From Thermus parvatiensis (lineage in GTDB: Bacteria; Deinococcota; Deinococci; Deinococcales; Thermaceae): 64,000 bases of DNA. Below are positions 21,258 through 30,062 of this stretch, piece after piece (within the stretch, counting starts at the first letter, position 1; every line of letters begins with the position of its first letter). The notes below the pieces were generated by a model that was not told the DNA's origin, did not search any database, and worked only from the letters and a program-made list of their open reading frames with translations. The translations under genes and the position numbers were made by a program. Where the stretch lies: contig NZ_CP014141.1 of NCBI RefSeq assembly GCF_001535545.1, positions 1,692,001 through 1,756,000 of the forward strand, read 5' to 3'.

Positions 21258-22304
21258 ATGCGGGCCCTTCTCCTCCTAGCCCTCCTCCTGACCCTGGTCC
21301 TGGGGCAGCGCCTGGTCGCCCCCGAGGAGGTGGCCCGGGCCCAGGTGATCCAAAAGGCCCTCCCCGCGGTGGTGCGCGTCCAGGGAAGCACCCTTTCCCC
21401 CGGGGGGGAGGACGTGGTGGGCACGGGCTTCTTCGTGGGGCCGAGCCGGGTGGTCACCAACTACCACGTGATCCGGGACCTCAAGGACCTCACCGTCCGG
21501 CTCGCTGACGGGAGGACCTTTCTCGCGGAGCGCTACGCCGTGGACCCCGGGATAGACCTCGCCCTCCTCACCGTCCGGGGGGCGCGGGCCCCCAGGGTGC
21601 TGGCCTTCGCCCAGGTGGAGGCGAGGCGCCTCCCCCTGGGGATGGGGGTGGTCCTGGTGGGCTTCCCCTACGGCCAGGGGCCCCTGGCCTCCTTCGGCAT
21701 CCTCTCAGGGGTAGGCCCCCTGGAGGTCCCCCTGCCGGACCCGAGCGTGGGCGCCGAGGTGGGGGAGTACCTCTTCACCGACGCCCCCCTCACCGTGGGA
21801 AACTCGGGAAGCCCCCTGCTCAACCTCCAGGGGGAGGTGGTGGGCCTTGTGGCCGACGTCATCGGGGGACCGGCCGGGATCGGGGGCATCGGCGTGGCCG
21901 TGCCCGGGGACCTGGTGGCCCAAAGCATCGCCGACCTGGAGCGCTTCGGCGTCCCCCAACGGGGGTGGCTTGGGGCCAGCCTCATCAGCCTGGACGAGCT
22001 CCCCCCCGTCCTCCTCCGGGCCGTGGGCCTCACCTCCACCCAGGGGGCCATGGTGGACCGGGTGGAGCCGGGAAGCCCCGCGGCCAGGGCCGGCCTCAAA
22101 GGGGCCCAGCGGGACACCCAGGGGAGGCTCCTCGCCCTGGGGGACGTGATCCTGGCCGTGGACGGGGTGGCGGTGAAGGACAAGGCGGACGTCGTCCGCC
22201 TGGTGGCCCAGCGCCGCCCCGGGGACCGGGTCCGCCTCACCCTCTGGCGGGACCGGAGGCGCCTGGAGGTGACCGTGGTCCTAATGGCCCGGCCACGGGA
22301 GTGA
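21258..22304 (+). CDS. HtrA/Deg-like serine protease with PDZ domain
   Basis: A 348-residue exported trypsin-like protease. An N-terminal hydrophobic signal (about 1-16) is followed by the catalytic triad His70 (VVTNYHVI), Asp100 (DPGIDLALL) and Ser183 (VGNSGSPLL), then a PDZ domain (about 240-340) with the GAMVDRVEPGSPAARAGLKG carboxylate-binding region. DegP/DegQ relatives degrade or refold damaged periplasmic proteins. It starts 5 nt after argS. The signal may stay as an anchor, since no AxA cleavage site is obvious. Confidence 0.9.
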   Translation: MRALLLLALLLTLVLGQRLVAPEEVARAQVIQKALPAVVRVQGSTLSPGGEDVVGTGFFVGPSRVVTNYHVIRDLKDLTVRLADGRTFLAERYAVDPGIDLALLTVRGARAPRVLAFAQVEARRLPLGMGVVLVGFPYGQGPLASFGILSGVGPLEVPLPDPSVGAEVGEYLFTDAPLTVGNSGSPLLNLQGEVVGLVADVIGGPAGIGGIGVAVPGDLVAQSIADLERFGVPQRGWLGASLISLDELPPVLLRAVGLTSTQGAMVDRVEPGSPAARAGLKGAQRDTQGRLLALGDVILAVDGVAVKDKADVVRLVAQRRPGDRVRLTLWRDRRRLEVTVVLMARPRE

Positions 22305-22373
22305 GGCCGGCGTGGGCTTGGGCAGGACGCTTCTCCTAGGCCTTCCGAGAGGCTATACCCTGAGGACGAGGCC

Positions 22374-23822
22374 ATGCCCACCTTGAAGGAACTCTTCGCC
22401 CTCTTCGGGAAGGAAGCCCCGGAGGTGCCCGTCAGGGGCCTCACCCTGGACTCGAGGCGGGTGGAGCCCGGCTTCGTCTTCGTGGCCGTACCCGGGGTTC
22501 CCCTCCCCCACCGGAAGCCCCTGGACGGGCACGACTTCGTCCCCGAGGCCCTGGCCCGGGGGGCGGTGGCCGTGGTGGGGGAAAGGCCCCTCGCCCTCCC
22601 CGTCCCCTACCTCCAGGTGGCCGACGGCCGCCAGGCCCTCGCCCTCCTGGCCCGGCGCTTCCACGGGGAGCCGGACCGGAAGCTCCTCCTCGTGGGGGTC
22701 ACGGGCTCCAAGGGCAAGAGCACCACGGCAAGCCTCCTCCACCACCTTCTCCAGCGGGCCCAGGGCGGAAGCGCCCTCCTCTCCACCGTGGGCCTCCGTC
22801 TGGGGGAGGAGGCCCGCCCCCCCGTGGGCCACTTCACCACCCCGGAAGCCCCCGAGGTCTACGCCTTCCTCCGGGAGGCGGCGGACCGCGGCCTGAAAAG
22901 CGCCGTGCTGGAGGTCTCCAGCCACGCCCTGGCCCTGAAGCGGGTGGAGGGCCTCACCTTCCGGGTGGGGGTCTTCGTGAACTTCTACCCCGACGACCAC
23001 CTGGACTTCCACGGCACCGCCGAGGCCTACTTCCGGGCCAAGGCCCTCCTGGTGGAGCGGTCGGACCTCGCTGTCCTCGCCCGTAGCCTCCCCCACTTCC
23101 CCCGGCTCGCCCAGAGGCCCCACCTGAGCTTCGGGGAGGGAGGGGAGGTCTATGCGGAGGGGCTTCGGGAAACCCCGGAGGGCCTGGCCTTCCGCCTCCA
23201 CACCCCCTGGGGGTCAGGGGAGGCCTTCTTGCCCCTCCTCGGGGCCTACAACCTGGAAAACGCCCTCGCCGCAAGCGCCGCCGCCCTGGCCCTGGGGGTG
23301 GGCCTCGAGGCGGTGCTGGAGGGCCTCGCCACCTTCCCCGGGGTGCCGGGCCGGATGGAGGTGGTCCTCAAGGCCCCCTTCCGCGTGGTCATTGACTTCG
23401 CCCACACCGGGAAGAGCCTGGAGGCCGCCCTGAAGACCCTCCGCCCCACCACCCCGGGGAGGCTCCTTTTGGTGGTGGGGGCGGCCGGGGAGCGGGACCC
23501 CCAGCGGCGCGTGGACATCGGCCGGGTGGCGGCCCGCCTCGCGGACAAGACCTTCTTCACCGAGGAGGACCACCGGGGCGAGGACCTCTTCGCCATCCTG
23601 GAGGCCATGGCCCAGGCGGCCCGGGCCGAGGGCGGGGTCTACGAGCTCGTTCCCGACCGGGAGGAGGCCATCCTCAAGGCCATCCTCGAGGCCCGCCCCG
23701 GGGACACGGTCCTGCTCGCCGGCAAGGGGCACGAAACCACCCTGGAGCGGGGCCAGGTGGCCCTGCCCTGGAACGAGCGGGAGGCCGCCCTCAAAGCCCT
23801 CCGGGCGCGGGGGCTTCTCTGA
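22374..23822 (+). CDS. murE: UDP-MurNAc-tripeptide synthetase (MurE)
   Basis: A 482-residue Mur ligase that adds the third residue of the peptidoglycan stem. The ATP loop GVTGSKGKST is at 108-117. The stretch around 340 (DFAHTGKSLEAALKTLRP) and the C-terminal KGHETT are Mur hallmarks. The DNPR motif typical of diaminopimelate-adding MurE is replaced by DHRG (EEDHRGED), consistent with the L-ornithine found in Thermus peptidoglycan. A TATACC box about 28 bp before the ATG may be its -10. The 3' end overlaps the convergent TetR gene by 32 nt. Confidence 0.94.
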   Translation: MPTLKELFALFGKEAPEVPVRGLTLDSRRVEPGFVFVAVPGVPLPHRKPLDGHDFVPEALARGAVAVVGERPLALPVPYLQVADGRQALALLARRFHGEPDRKLLLVGVTGSKGKSTTASLLHHLLQRAQGGSALLSTVGLRLGEEARPPVGHFTTPEAPEVYAFLREAADRGLKSAVLEVSSHALALKRVEGLTFRVGVFVNFYPDDHLDFHGTAEAYFRAKALLVERSDLAVLARSLPHFPRLAQRPHLSFGEGGEVYAEGLRETPEGLAFRLHTPWGSGEAFLPLLGAYNLENALAASAAALALGVGLEAVLEGLATFPGVPGRMEVVLKAPFRVVIDFAHTGKSLEAALKTLRPTTPGRLLLVVGAAGERDPQRRVDIGRVAARLADKTFFTEEDHRGEDLFAILEAMAQAARAEGGVYELVPDREEAILKAILEARPGDTVLLAGKGHETTLERGQVALPWNEREAALKALRARGLL

Positions 23823-24408
23823 CCAGCATCCCCTCGAGGAGAAGCCTGAGGTTCTTCTCCAGCTCCTCGGCCAGGTCCCGCCCCGGGGTGTAGGCGGCCC
23901 AGCGCAGGGCGGAGAGGAAGTAGAGGTCGGCCAAGGTGCGGCCCATGCGCTCCAGGGAGAAGTCCTGGCGCAGCACCCCCTGCTCCCTAAGGGGCTTCAG
24001 GATCTCGGCGATCAGGTCCCCCAGGGGCAGGGCCTCAAAGGCCGCCCGGGCCCGCACAGGGTCGGGGTTGAGGAGCTCGTAGAACATGGGCAGGAGGAGG
24101 TCCTTCTCCCGCGCCGTCCCCTCGGCCAGGACGCGGAAGAGGTGGCGCAGGACCTCCACGGGCTCCCTGCCCTGGGCGAGGAGGCGCCGCACCTCTTCCC
24201 GGAGGCCGGCGAGGAGCTGGCTCCCGTAGTCCAGAAGCACCGCCTCCTTGTAGGGGTAGTAGTTGAAGAAGGTGCCCCGGGAAACGTGGGCCGCCTTGGC
24301 GATCTCCGTGGCCGTGGTCTCCTGGAAGCCCCGGTCGCGGAAAAGCTCCATGGCGGCGCGGAAGATCCGCTCCCGCCGCCTTTTTTTCTGGTACTCACGC
24401 ACGGCCAT
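23791..24408 (-). CDS. TetR-family transcriptional regulator
   Basis: A 205-residue repressor. The N-terminal helix-turn-helix spans ERIFRAAMELFRDRGFQETT to AKAAHVSRGTFFNYYPYKEA (about residues 11-57). The C-terminal ligand-binding domain is helical. I use ATG 24408, because the in-frame upstream extension reads as the 3' end of the preceding DJ-1 gene. It lies 5 nt after that gene, and both are probably co-transcribed. The ligand is unknown. Confidence 0.9.
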   Translation of the reverse strand: MAVREYQKKRRRERIFRAAMELFRDRGFQETTATEIAKAAHVSRGTFFNYYPYKEAVLLDYGSQLLAGLREEVRRLLAQGREPVEVLRHLFRVLAEGTAREKDLLLPMFYELLNPDPVRARAAFEALPLGDLIAEILKPLREQGVLRQDFSLERMGRTLADLYFLSALRWAAYTPGRDLAEELEKNLRLLLEGMLVREAPAPGGL

Positions 24409-24413
24409 GGCAC

Positions 24414-24907
24414 CTAGTCTACAAGGGGAACCGGCCGCCCCACCCAGGCCCCCAGGGCCTCGAGGAGGTGAAGCCCCCCCGGGTCGTGTAGACCCGGCCC
24501 TCCCGGTGCCAGGGGGAGGCCACCACCCGGTAGCCCCGGGCCTCGAGGCCAAGCCCGGAAGGGGCCGCCACCGCCTCGGGAAGCCGTCCCGCCTCCTCCA
24601 GGAAGAGGTGGGCGTTAAAGCCCACGAAGACAGCCTCCAATCCCTCCCAGACCTCCTCCAGAAAAGCCAGGTAGGCGGGGTCCCGGGCCCTTTCCCTGGG
24701 CCGCCTCGCCCCCGGGATGACCAGGGCCCTAGGCTGTGGGGCCGCGGGGAAGGCGTAGGTGGGGGTCCAGACGGAGCCCGCGAGGGCCATCGTGCCCTTC
24801 CGCCCCTTGGCCACGGTGTAGGCGGGAAGCCCTAGCCGCCGGGCGGCCTCGAGGGCCAAGGCCGCCTCCAGCTCGGAGAACTCGGGAAGAAGCCAGACGG
24901 CCAGCAC
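24414..24907 (-). CDS. DJ-1/PfpI-family protein, one frame break
   Basis: A protein of about 164 residues with the DJ-1/PfpI fold: N-terminal MLAVWLLPEFSELEAALAL, then PRALVIPGARRPRERARD and AVFVGFNAHLFLEEAG. The usual nucleophile Cys is replaced at the elbow (VGFNAHLFL), so classic Cys chemistry is not expected. Near the end the frame breaks at the C/G run 24474-24483; one added base gives VYTTPGGLHLLEALGAWVGR and a stop at 24414-24416. Possible roles are stress protection or ligand sensing for the adjacent TetR protein. Confidence 0.72.
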
Positions 24908-24916
24908 CTTAGGCCA

Positions 24917-26625
24917 TTATGGCAGAAGGCGGTGGAGCAAAAGGGCGGCCTCTCCCCGGCTCACCACCTCCGCCCCCGTGGTCCTGGCCTCCCCCAGGGC
25001 CAGGAGGAGCTGGTTCAAGGTGGCCCGGCGCAAGGGGCGTTGCAGCTCCTCCCGGTAGAGCTCCCGCGCCTTTAGGATCACCCGCAGGCGCTCGTCAGGT
25101 CCCTTGGCCCGATGGTAGTGCTCCAGGTTGGCCAGGAAATCCCCCAGGAGGATGGGCTCGGAAAGCCCCAGGGAACCTTTCAGGTAGTAGGGCCCGGCGA
25201 AAAGGCCCCGCCGCAAGAGGCCCACCGCCTCCCGGTAGCCAGGCTTGTCCGCCTCCACCACCCCCTTCTCCGGGGAGGAGAGCCGCGCCCCCCGCTCCAA
25301 GAGGCGGCGGCGCAGGGCCTCCATCCCGGCGGGGCTTAGGGCCAGCTGGTGGAAGTCGGCCAGGGGCGCCTTGAGGAGGCCCGCCTGCGGGGCCTTGCGC
25401 AGAAGGGCGGCCGCCACCCCCGCCGCCTCCCCCAGGGCCATCTGCAGGGGGCCACCCGGGCGGAGAAGGCGGCGGCGCTGTCAAACCCGGCGGCCTGGGA
25501 GACCACCAGGAGGTTTTTCAGCTCCCGGGGCACCAGGGTGCGGAAGGGAACCCCGTAGGGGGCCGGGGTGCCGAGAAGGTAAGGGGTCTCCCCGGGGTAG
25601 TAGGCCTGGCCGTCCAGGGGATACCCCCCCAGGGCCACGGCATCGGGGAAGGTGCGGCCCAGAAGCACCTCCTCCGCCCGCAGGCGGTAGAGGGCCTTGA
25701 GGTGGCGGCTTTCCCGCACGTAAAGGGCCGGGGCCACCCCGCTCAAGCGGGCGGTGCCGAAGACCAAGGGGTCCTTCTCCCGCAGGAAGGCCACCACCCG
25801 CAAGGCCTCCTGGGCGGCCTCGGCCCGGGCCCGCTCCAGGCTCAGGGGGTCCGCCCCCTCCACGCCGAAGAGGAGGAGGGCGTTCACCAGGAGGCTGCCG
25901 TCGTCCTGGCGGGCCAGGTTCAGGCCCCTCAGGGCGTAGCGGGCCGGGTCGGAGGGAGAATAGCCCCGCACCAGCTCCCCGAAGCCCCATCCGCTACGGC
26001 CCCAGGCCCCGGCCCCCGTGCGCCGCACCTGGCCCTCGTAGTTGAGGGAGAGGAAGACTGCCCCCCAGGGGACGCCCTCGAGGCGGAAGACCAGGGTGGC
26101 AGCCATGCTCCGCCCGTCCAGCCCGGTGTCCTCCCGACCCAGGGTGAAGGAGGCCCCGGCGCGGAAGGCCAGCTCGGCGGTGTCCGTGGCGTCCAGGAAG
26201 TAGGGGGCCTGGTAGGCCCCCTGGGGGGTGGAAAGAAGGGCCAGGCGGCCCTCCGCCAGCTCCAGCCGGTCCAGGGGCTCCTCCAGGCGCACCTCCACCC
26301 CCGCTTCCCGCAGCATGGCCCAGAGGGCCTCCTCCGCCTGCCTCACGTCAAAGGAGGGGTCCTGGCCCAAGCGGCGGTAGAACTCCCGGAAAAGCCCCCC
26401 CTGGAGGAGCCCTTCTCGGTCCTTGGCCACGTCCAGGGTGGCCAGCCATCCCTGGGTGAGGACCCCCCCTACCCCCCGGCCAGGTTCCAGGAGGAGGACC
26501 TTGAGGCCCTCTTGGGCCGCCGCTACCGCCGCCGTCACCCCCTGGGGAGTGGCCCCGTAGACCACCAGGTCGTACTGGGCCCAGGCGAACCCCAGGGCCA
26601 GGAGAAACGCGAGAAGCCTAGCCAT
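24917..26625 (-). CDS. Exported FAD-dependent oxidoreductase, one frame break
   Basis: About 569 residues. A signal peptide MARLLAFLLALGFAWA is followed by the FAD dinucleotide-binding motif VVYGATPQGVTAAVAA and GRGVGGVLTQGWLAT. The rest matches FAD_oxidored proteins (xanthan-lyase-like group), with the FLDATDTAELAFRAGA and PYGVPFRTLVPRELKNLLVV segments. The frame breaks in the G run 25447-25451; one extra base restores VAPLQMALGEAAGVAAALL and the C-terminal 175 residues. The start ATG 26625 is fixed by the signal peptide. An exported flavoprotein usually needs the Tat path, but I see no twin arginine, so localisation is uncertain. Substrate unknown. Confidence 0.8.
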
Positions 26626-26671
26626 AGGCAAGGAAAACCCCGGGCATCCCCAGAGGCCCTTCCAAGATACC

Positions 26672-27526
26672 CTAGGGGAGCTTAGCTTTGGCCTCCTGGT
26701 ACTCCGCCACCAGGCGGGCCACCACCTCCTTAGCCGAGGGGATCTCCCGGATGAAGGCCACGCCGTGGCCGGCAGAGTAGACCTCTTTCCAGGCCTTGCC
26801 CCCGCCCTGGCGGAAGCGCTCCAAGGACTCCCGGAGAAAGTTGGCCGGCACCCCCGTGACCTCGGGGGTGTACTGGATGTCCTCGGGGGTGGCCCGGAGG
26901 AGGGCCTCCTTGTACTCCAGGGGGGCCTCCGACTCCAGGGTGGCGATGAAGCGGGTGCCGATATAGGCCCCATCCCCCAGGGCCAAAGCCGCCAAAAGCT
27001 GCCTGCCCGTGGCGATGCCCCCGGCGATGAGCACCGGCACCCCCAGCTCCTCCCTAAGCCAGGGCCCGAGGACGAAGGGGCTTATGCCCCCCGCATGCCC
27101 CCCGGCCCCGGCGGCCACCGCAACCAGGGCGTCGGCCCCAGCCTCCACCGCCTTTCTCCCGTGCCTTAGACCCACCACATCGCACCAGACCACGCCGCCA
27201 TAGGCCTTGACCCGCTCCACCACCCGGGTGGGGTCCCCCAAGGAGGTGACCACCAGGGGCACCCGGCGCTCCGCCACGGCCTGGAGGTCCTCCTCGAGGC
27301 GGGGGTTGTCCTTGAGGATGAGGTTCACCCCAAAGGGCGTTCCCTTGGGGAAGTGCTCCAGGAACTCCCGGAAGGCAGCGTGGGTGCGAAAGTTCAGGCT
27401 GGGTATGACCCCGATGGCCCCAGCCTCGGCCACCGCCTGGAGGAGCCGAGCCCCGGAAACGAGGAACATGGGAGCGGCCACGATGGGGTAGCGGATCCCC
27501 AGCATGCGGGTGATGGCGGTCTCCAT
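26672..27526 (-). CDS. Nitronate monooxygenase (2-nitropropane dioxygenase family)
   Basis: A 284-residue FMN-dependent TIM-barrel enzyme. The family signature AGAGGHAGG is present near residue 140, with PVLIAGGIATGRQ and the FMN-phosphate GAYIGTRFIAT segment following. Start ATG 27526. Relatives oxidise propionate-3-nitronate; FabK enoyl-ACP reductases share the fold, but the His in GGHAGG favours a nitronate monooxygenase. The next gene is divergent, 36 bp away. Confidence 0.88.
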   Translation of the reverse strand: METAITRMLGIRYPIVAAPMFLVSGARLLQAVAEAGAIGVIPSLNFRTHAAFREFLEHFPKGTPFGVNLILKDNPRLEEDLQAVAERRVPLVVTSLGDPTRVVERVKAYGGVVWCDVVGLRHGRKAVEAGADALVAVAAGAGGHAGGISPFVLGPWLREELGVPVLIAGGIATGRQLLAALALGDGAYIGTRFIATLESEAPLEYKEALLRATPEDIQYTPEVTGVPANFLRESLERFRQGGGKAWKEVYSAGHGVAFIREIPSAKEVVARLVAEYQEAKAKLP

Positions 27527-27562
27527 GGGGCAGATTTTACCCGGTTCAAGGATAATCGGTAG

Positions 27563-28735
27563 GTGGAACCGGAGCGCTCCCTAAGGCTTTCCATCTGGGA
27601 AGGAACCCTGGCCATCCTCTTCATCAACTGGAGCACCGGGGTGATCCTCACGGGCTACGCCCTGGCCCTGGGGGCTTCCCCCAAGGCCTTGGCCCTTCTG
27701 GGGGCCCTGCCCTTTTTGGCCCAGCTCACCGCTCCCCTGGCCCTGGCCCTAAGGGGAAGCCGCAAGGCCCTGGTGGTGCGCCTCAACCTCCTCGCCCGCC
27801 TCCTCTTCCTGCCCGCCGTCCTGGCCGCCTTCCTACCCGAGGGGCTCAGGGTGCCAGGCCTCCTCCTCTTCGCCGGGCTCTCCCAGCTCCTGGCGGCCCC
27901 CGTGGGGGTGCTTTGGCTCTCCTGGATGGCCGACCTTGTACCCGAGGAAAGGCGGGGGCGCTACTTCGGCTTACGCAACGCCCTCTTGGGCTTGGTGGGC
28001 ACCCTGGGCAACCTCCTCGGGGGCCTGGTGGCCGACCGCCTGCCCCCCCCTTCCGGCTACCAGGTGGTCCTCCTCCTGGGGGTGGCGGCGGGCCTCCTCT
28101 CCGTGCTCCTCCTCCGCCAGCAGGCCGAGCCCAAAGAACCCCGGCCATCCCCGATGCGGGAAGTTATGGCGGGCGCCTGGCGGGCCCGCCCCTACCGCCG
28201 CTACCTGGGCCTGGTGGCCCTGTGGTATGGGGCGGTGATGGTGGGGGGGCCCTTCGTCATCCCCTACTTCGTGCAGGTAGGGGGGTTTTCCATGACCGAG
28301 GTGGGCCTTTGGACAGTGGCCTCCGCCCTCTTCGGGCTGGTCTTCGGGCCGCTGTGGGGGCGGGTGGCGGACCGGGAGGGGCACGGGGTGGTCCTCTTCC
28401 GCGCCGGGCTGGTGGCGGCCCTCATGCCGGGGCTTTGGCTTGCGGGAAGCGCCGCCTTTCCCTGGCCCATCTGGCTTTCCGCCGCCGCCGACGCCCTGGC
28501 CTGGAGCGGCCTGGGCACCGCCCTGGTCAACGCCGCCTTAGCCCAGGCCCCCAAGGAGGCCCGGAACGGGTACCTGGCCCTCTTCTGGCTGGCCCTGGGC
28601 CTAGGGGGCATAGGGGGAAGCCTGGTGGCGGGGGCGGTGGCGGGGCTTGGGCTTGGCCCAAGCCCCTACCACCTGCCCATCCTCCTCTCCCTGGGGCTAA
28701 GGCTCCTGGTGGTCCTGCGCTTTCGTGGCCGCTAG
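27563..28735 (+). CDS. Major facilitator superfamily transporter
   Basis: A 390-residue protein with about 12 hydrophobic segments. The loop 2-3 signature is a variant (MADLVPEERRGRYFGLRNAL between helices 4 and 5). The start GTG 27563 follows a short AT-rich gap shared with the divergent nitronate monooxygenase gene. The substrate is unknown; a drug/sugar efflux-type permease is possible. The 3' end overlaps the convergent TPR gene by 39 nt. Confidence 0.85.
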   Translation: MEPERSLRLSIWEGTLAILFINWSTGVILTGYALALGASPKALALLGALPFLAQLTAPLALALRGSRKALVVRLNLLARLLFLPAVLAAFLPEGLRVPGLLLFAGLSQLLAAPVGVLWLSWMADLVPEERRGRYFGLRNALLGLVGTLGNLLGGLVADRLPPPSGYQVVLLLGVAAGLLSVLLLRQQAEPKEPRPSPMREVMAGAWRARPYRRYLGLVALWYGAVMVGGPFVIPYFVQVGGFSMTEVGLWTVASALFGLVFGPLWGRVADREGHGVVLFRAGLVAALMPGLWLAGSAAFPWPIWLSAAADALAWSGLGTALVNAALAQAPKEARNGYLALFWLALGLGGIGGSLVAGAVAGLGLGPSPYHLPILLSLGLRLLVVLRFRGR

Positions 28736-29109
28736 GCCCTTGCGCCGCATCTCCCCCCAGACGCCGCGCTTGCGCCAGACCTGGAACGTGGCCACAAAAC
28801 GCTCCAGGGCCAGGAGCTGCCGGGAGAGCAGCTCCGCCTCCTTAGTGCGGCCCAGGGCCAAGGCCACCTCCGCCAGGCCCCAGCGAGCGTCCAGGTTGCC
28901 GGGGTCTTGGACCAGTACCTGGCGGTAGCTGGCCTCCGCTTCGGGGTATCGGCCCATGTGGTAGAGGGCCAACTCCCCCTCCTCCAAGAGCCTCTCCCCC
29001 GCACCGGGCCCTCGGGGAGCACCTCCCCCCGGAACACCAGGCGCACAGGGTAGCGGCGGAGGAGCTCCGCCAAAAACCCCAGGTCGCCGGGAGAGCCGGC
29101 TTGGGTCAT
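28697..29109 (-). CDS. TPR-repeat protein, one frame break
   Basis: About 137 residues. N-terminus from ATG 29109: MTQAGSPGDLGFLAELLRRY and PVRLVFRGEVLPEGP. A break near 29004 is repaired by one base (EGPGAGERLLEEGELALYHM). Then two TPR-like units follow, RYPEAEASYRQVLVQDPGN and ARWGLAEVALALGRTKEAEL. The C-terminus is basic. TPR proteins scaffold protein contacts; no partner is evident here. Confidence 0.7.
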
Positions 29110-29152
29110 CCCTCAAAGCCTAAGGCCTGGGTTTCAAAGGGGTGTGAAAGCC

Positions 29153-29470
29153 CTAGGGCTTGGGGGCCATGACCACCAGGAGCAAGGCGGGGCTGGCGGA
29201 CTCGTTGCGCACCCCGTGGGGCTCCCCCGCCGGGGCAAAGGCGGCCATGCCAGGGGCGAGAAGGGCCTCCTCCTCCCCCACCTGCACCACCACCTCCCCC
29301 TCCAGGGCGTAATAGACCTTGTCCGAGCCCTCGTGGACGTGCACCTTCTGGGCCTGACCGGGAAGGAGGGCGTAGAGGTCAAAGAGCATCCGCTCCGACT
29401 CGAAGACGGGGATCTTGGCCATCTTCTCCGGGTTGTAGCGGGCGAGGCGCTTCAGGTCCTTGATCTCCAT
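29153..29470 (-). CDS. Cupin-domain protein
   Basis: A 105-residue single-domain cupin. Motif 1 is KVHVHEGSDKVYYALEGEV, with two His and one Glu-like ligand. Motif 2 is PAGEPHGVRN. The beta-barrel probably holds one metal ion. Small cupins of this kind bind sugars or act as dioxygenases or metal sensors; the substrate is unknown. Start ATG 29470, just before the tRNA-Pro promoter on the opposite strand. Confidence 0.88.
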   Translation of the reverse strand: MEIKDLKRLARYNPEKMAKIPVFESERMLFDLYALLPGQAQKVHVHEGSDKVYYALEGEVVVQVGEEEALLAPGMAAFAPAGEPHGVRNESASPALLLVVMAPKP

Positions 29471-29483
29471 GTCCGGAGTCTAC

Positions 29484-29512
29484 TTGACGGGGGCGAGGAA
29501 GAGGGCTAGACT
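29484..29512 (+). promoter_or_regulatory. tRNA-Pro promoter
   Basis: TTGACG (29484-29489) and TAGACT (29507-29512) with a 17-bp spacer, 13 bp before the mature tRNA 5' end. This is a close match to the vegetative consensus. Confidence 0.8.
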
Positions 29513-29525
29513 AACCTTTGCGCGC

Positions 29526-29602
29526 CGGGGAGTAGCGCAGCCTGGTAGCGCACACGCTTGGGGTGCGTGGGGTCGTCGGTTCAAATCCGGCCTCCCCGAC
29601 CA
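29526..29602 (+). tRNA. tRNA-Pro (GGG)
   Basis: A 77-nt tRNA with encoded CCA. The acceptor arm is CGGGGAG/CTCCCCG, the anticodon stem CACGC/GCGTG, and the loop TTGGGGT gives anticodon GGG. The T loop is GTTCAAATC. Confidence 0.95.
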
Positions 29603-29606
29603 GCGC

Positions 29607-29638
29607 GAAAGGCCCGCCCAAAAAAAGGGCGGGTCTTC
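29607..29638 (+). terminator. Terminator after tRNA-Pro
   Basis: GGCCCGCCC pairs with GGGCGGGTC around a poly-A loop and is followed by TTCTT. The gene downstream begins 15 bp later. Confidence 0.75.
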
Positions 29639-29652
29639 TTACCCTAAGGAGC

Positions 29653-30058
29653 GTGCGCCTCCTCCTTCTCCTCGCCCTCCTCACCGCCTGCGCCGGGCAG
29701 GGGGCCGACCCCGTCCTCGAGGCCTTGAACGGGATCCGGGCTGATGGGCGCGGCTGCGGGGGCGCGGCCCCTCCCCTGGCCTGGGAGGCCAGGCTTAGGG
29801 CCGCGGCCCAGGCCCACACGGAAGCGATGGCCGCCCACGGCTTCGTGGGGCACGTGGCCCCGGACGGCTCCCCTGTCCGGGAGCGGACGGGGTACCCCTG
29901 GTCCGCCCTGGGGGAGAACGTGGCCCAAAGCCCCATCCGGGCGGAGGCGAGAAAGCCCCGGCCACTGCGCCAACCTCATGGACCCCCGCTTCGTCCACGC
30001 AGGGCTTTGGGGGCGGGAAGGGTACTGGACCCTCGTCCTAGGGCGCCCCAGGCCCTAA
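29653..30058 (+). pseudogene. CAP-domain (SCP/YkwD-like) lipoprotein, disrupted
   Basis: GTG 29653 after AAGGA gives a lipoprotein signal MRLLLLLALLTACAGQ, with the lipobox LTAC. The CAP domain follows: LEALNGIRADGRGCGGAAPP, AAQAHTEAMAAHGFVGH and YPWSALGENVAQSPI. At about 29945-29955 the frame shifts, and the conserved end SPGHCANLMDPRFVHAGLWG appears in another frame up to TAA 30058. The usual helix between GENVA and SPGHC is mostly missing, so this is a deletion rather than a single-base error. Probably non-functional. Confidence 0.65.
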
Positions 30059-30062
30059 CGCC

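Noticed and set aside
24414..24907. Glutamine amidotransferase activity of the DJ-1/PfpI protein
   Set aside because: The nucleophile Cys is not visible at the expected elbow, so I kept only the fold assignment.
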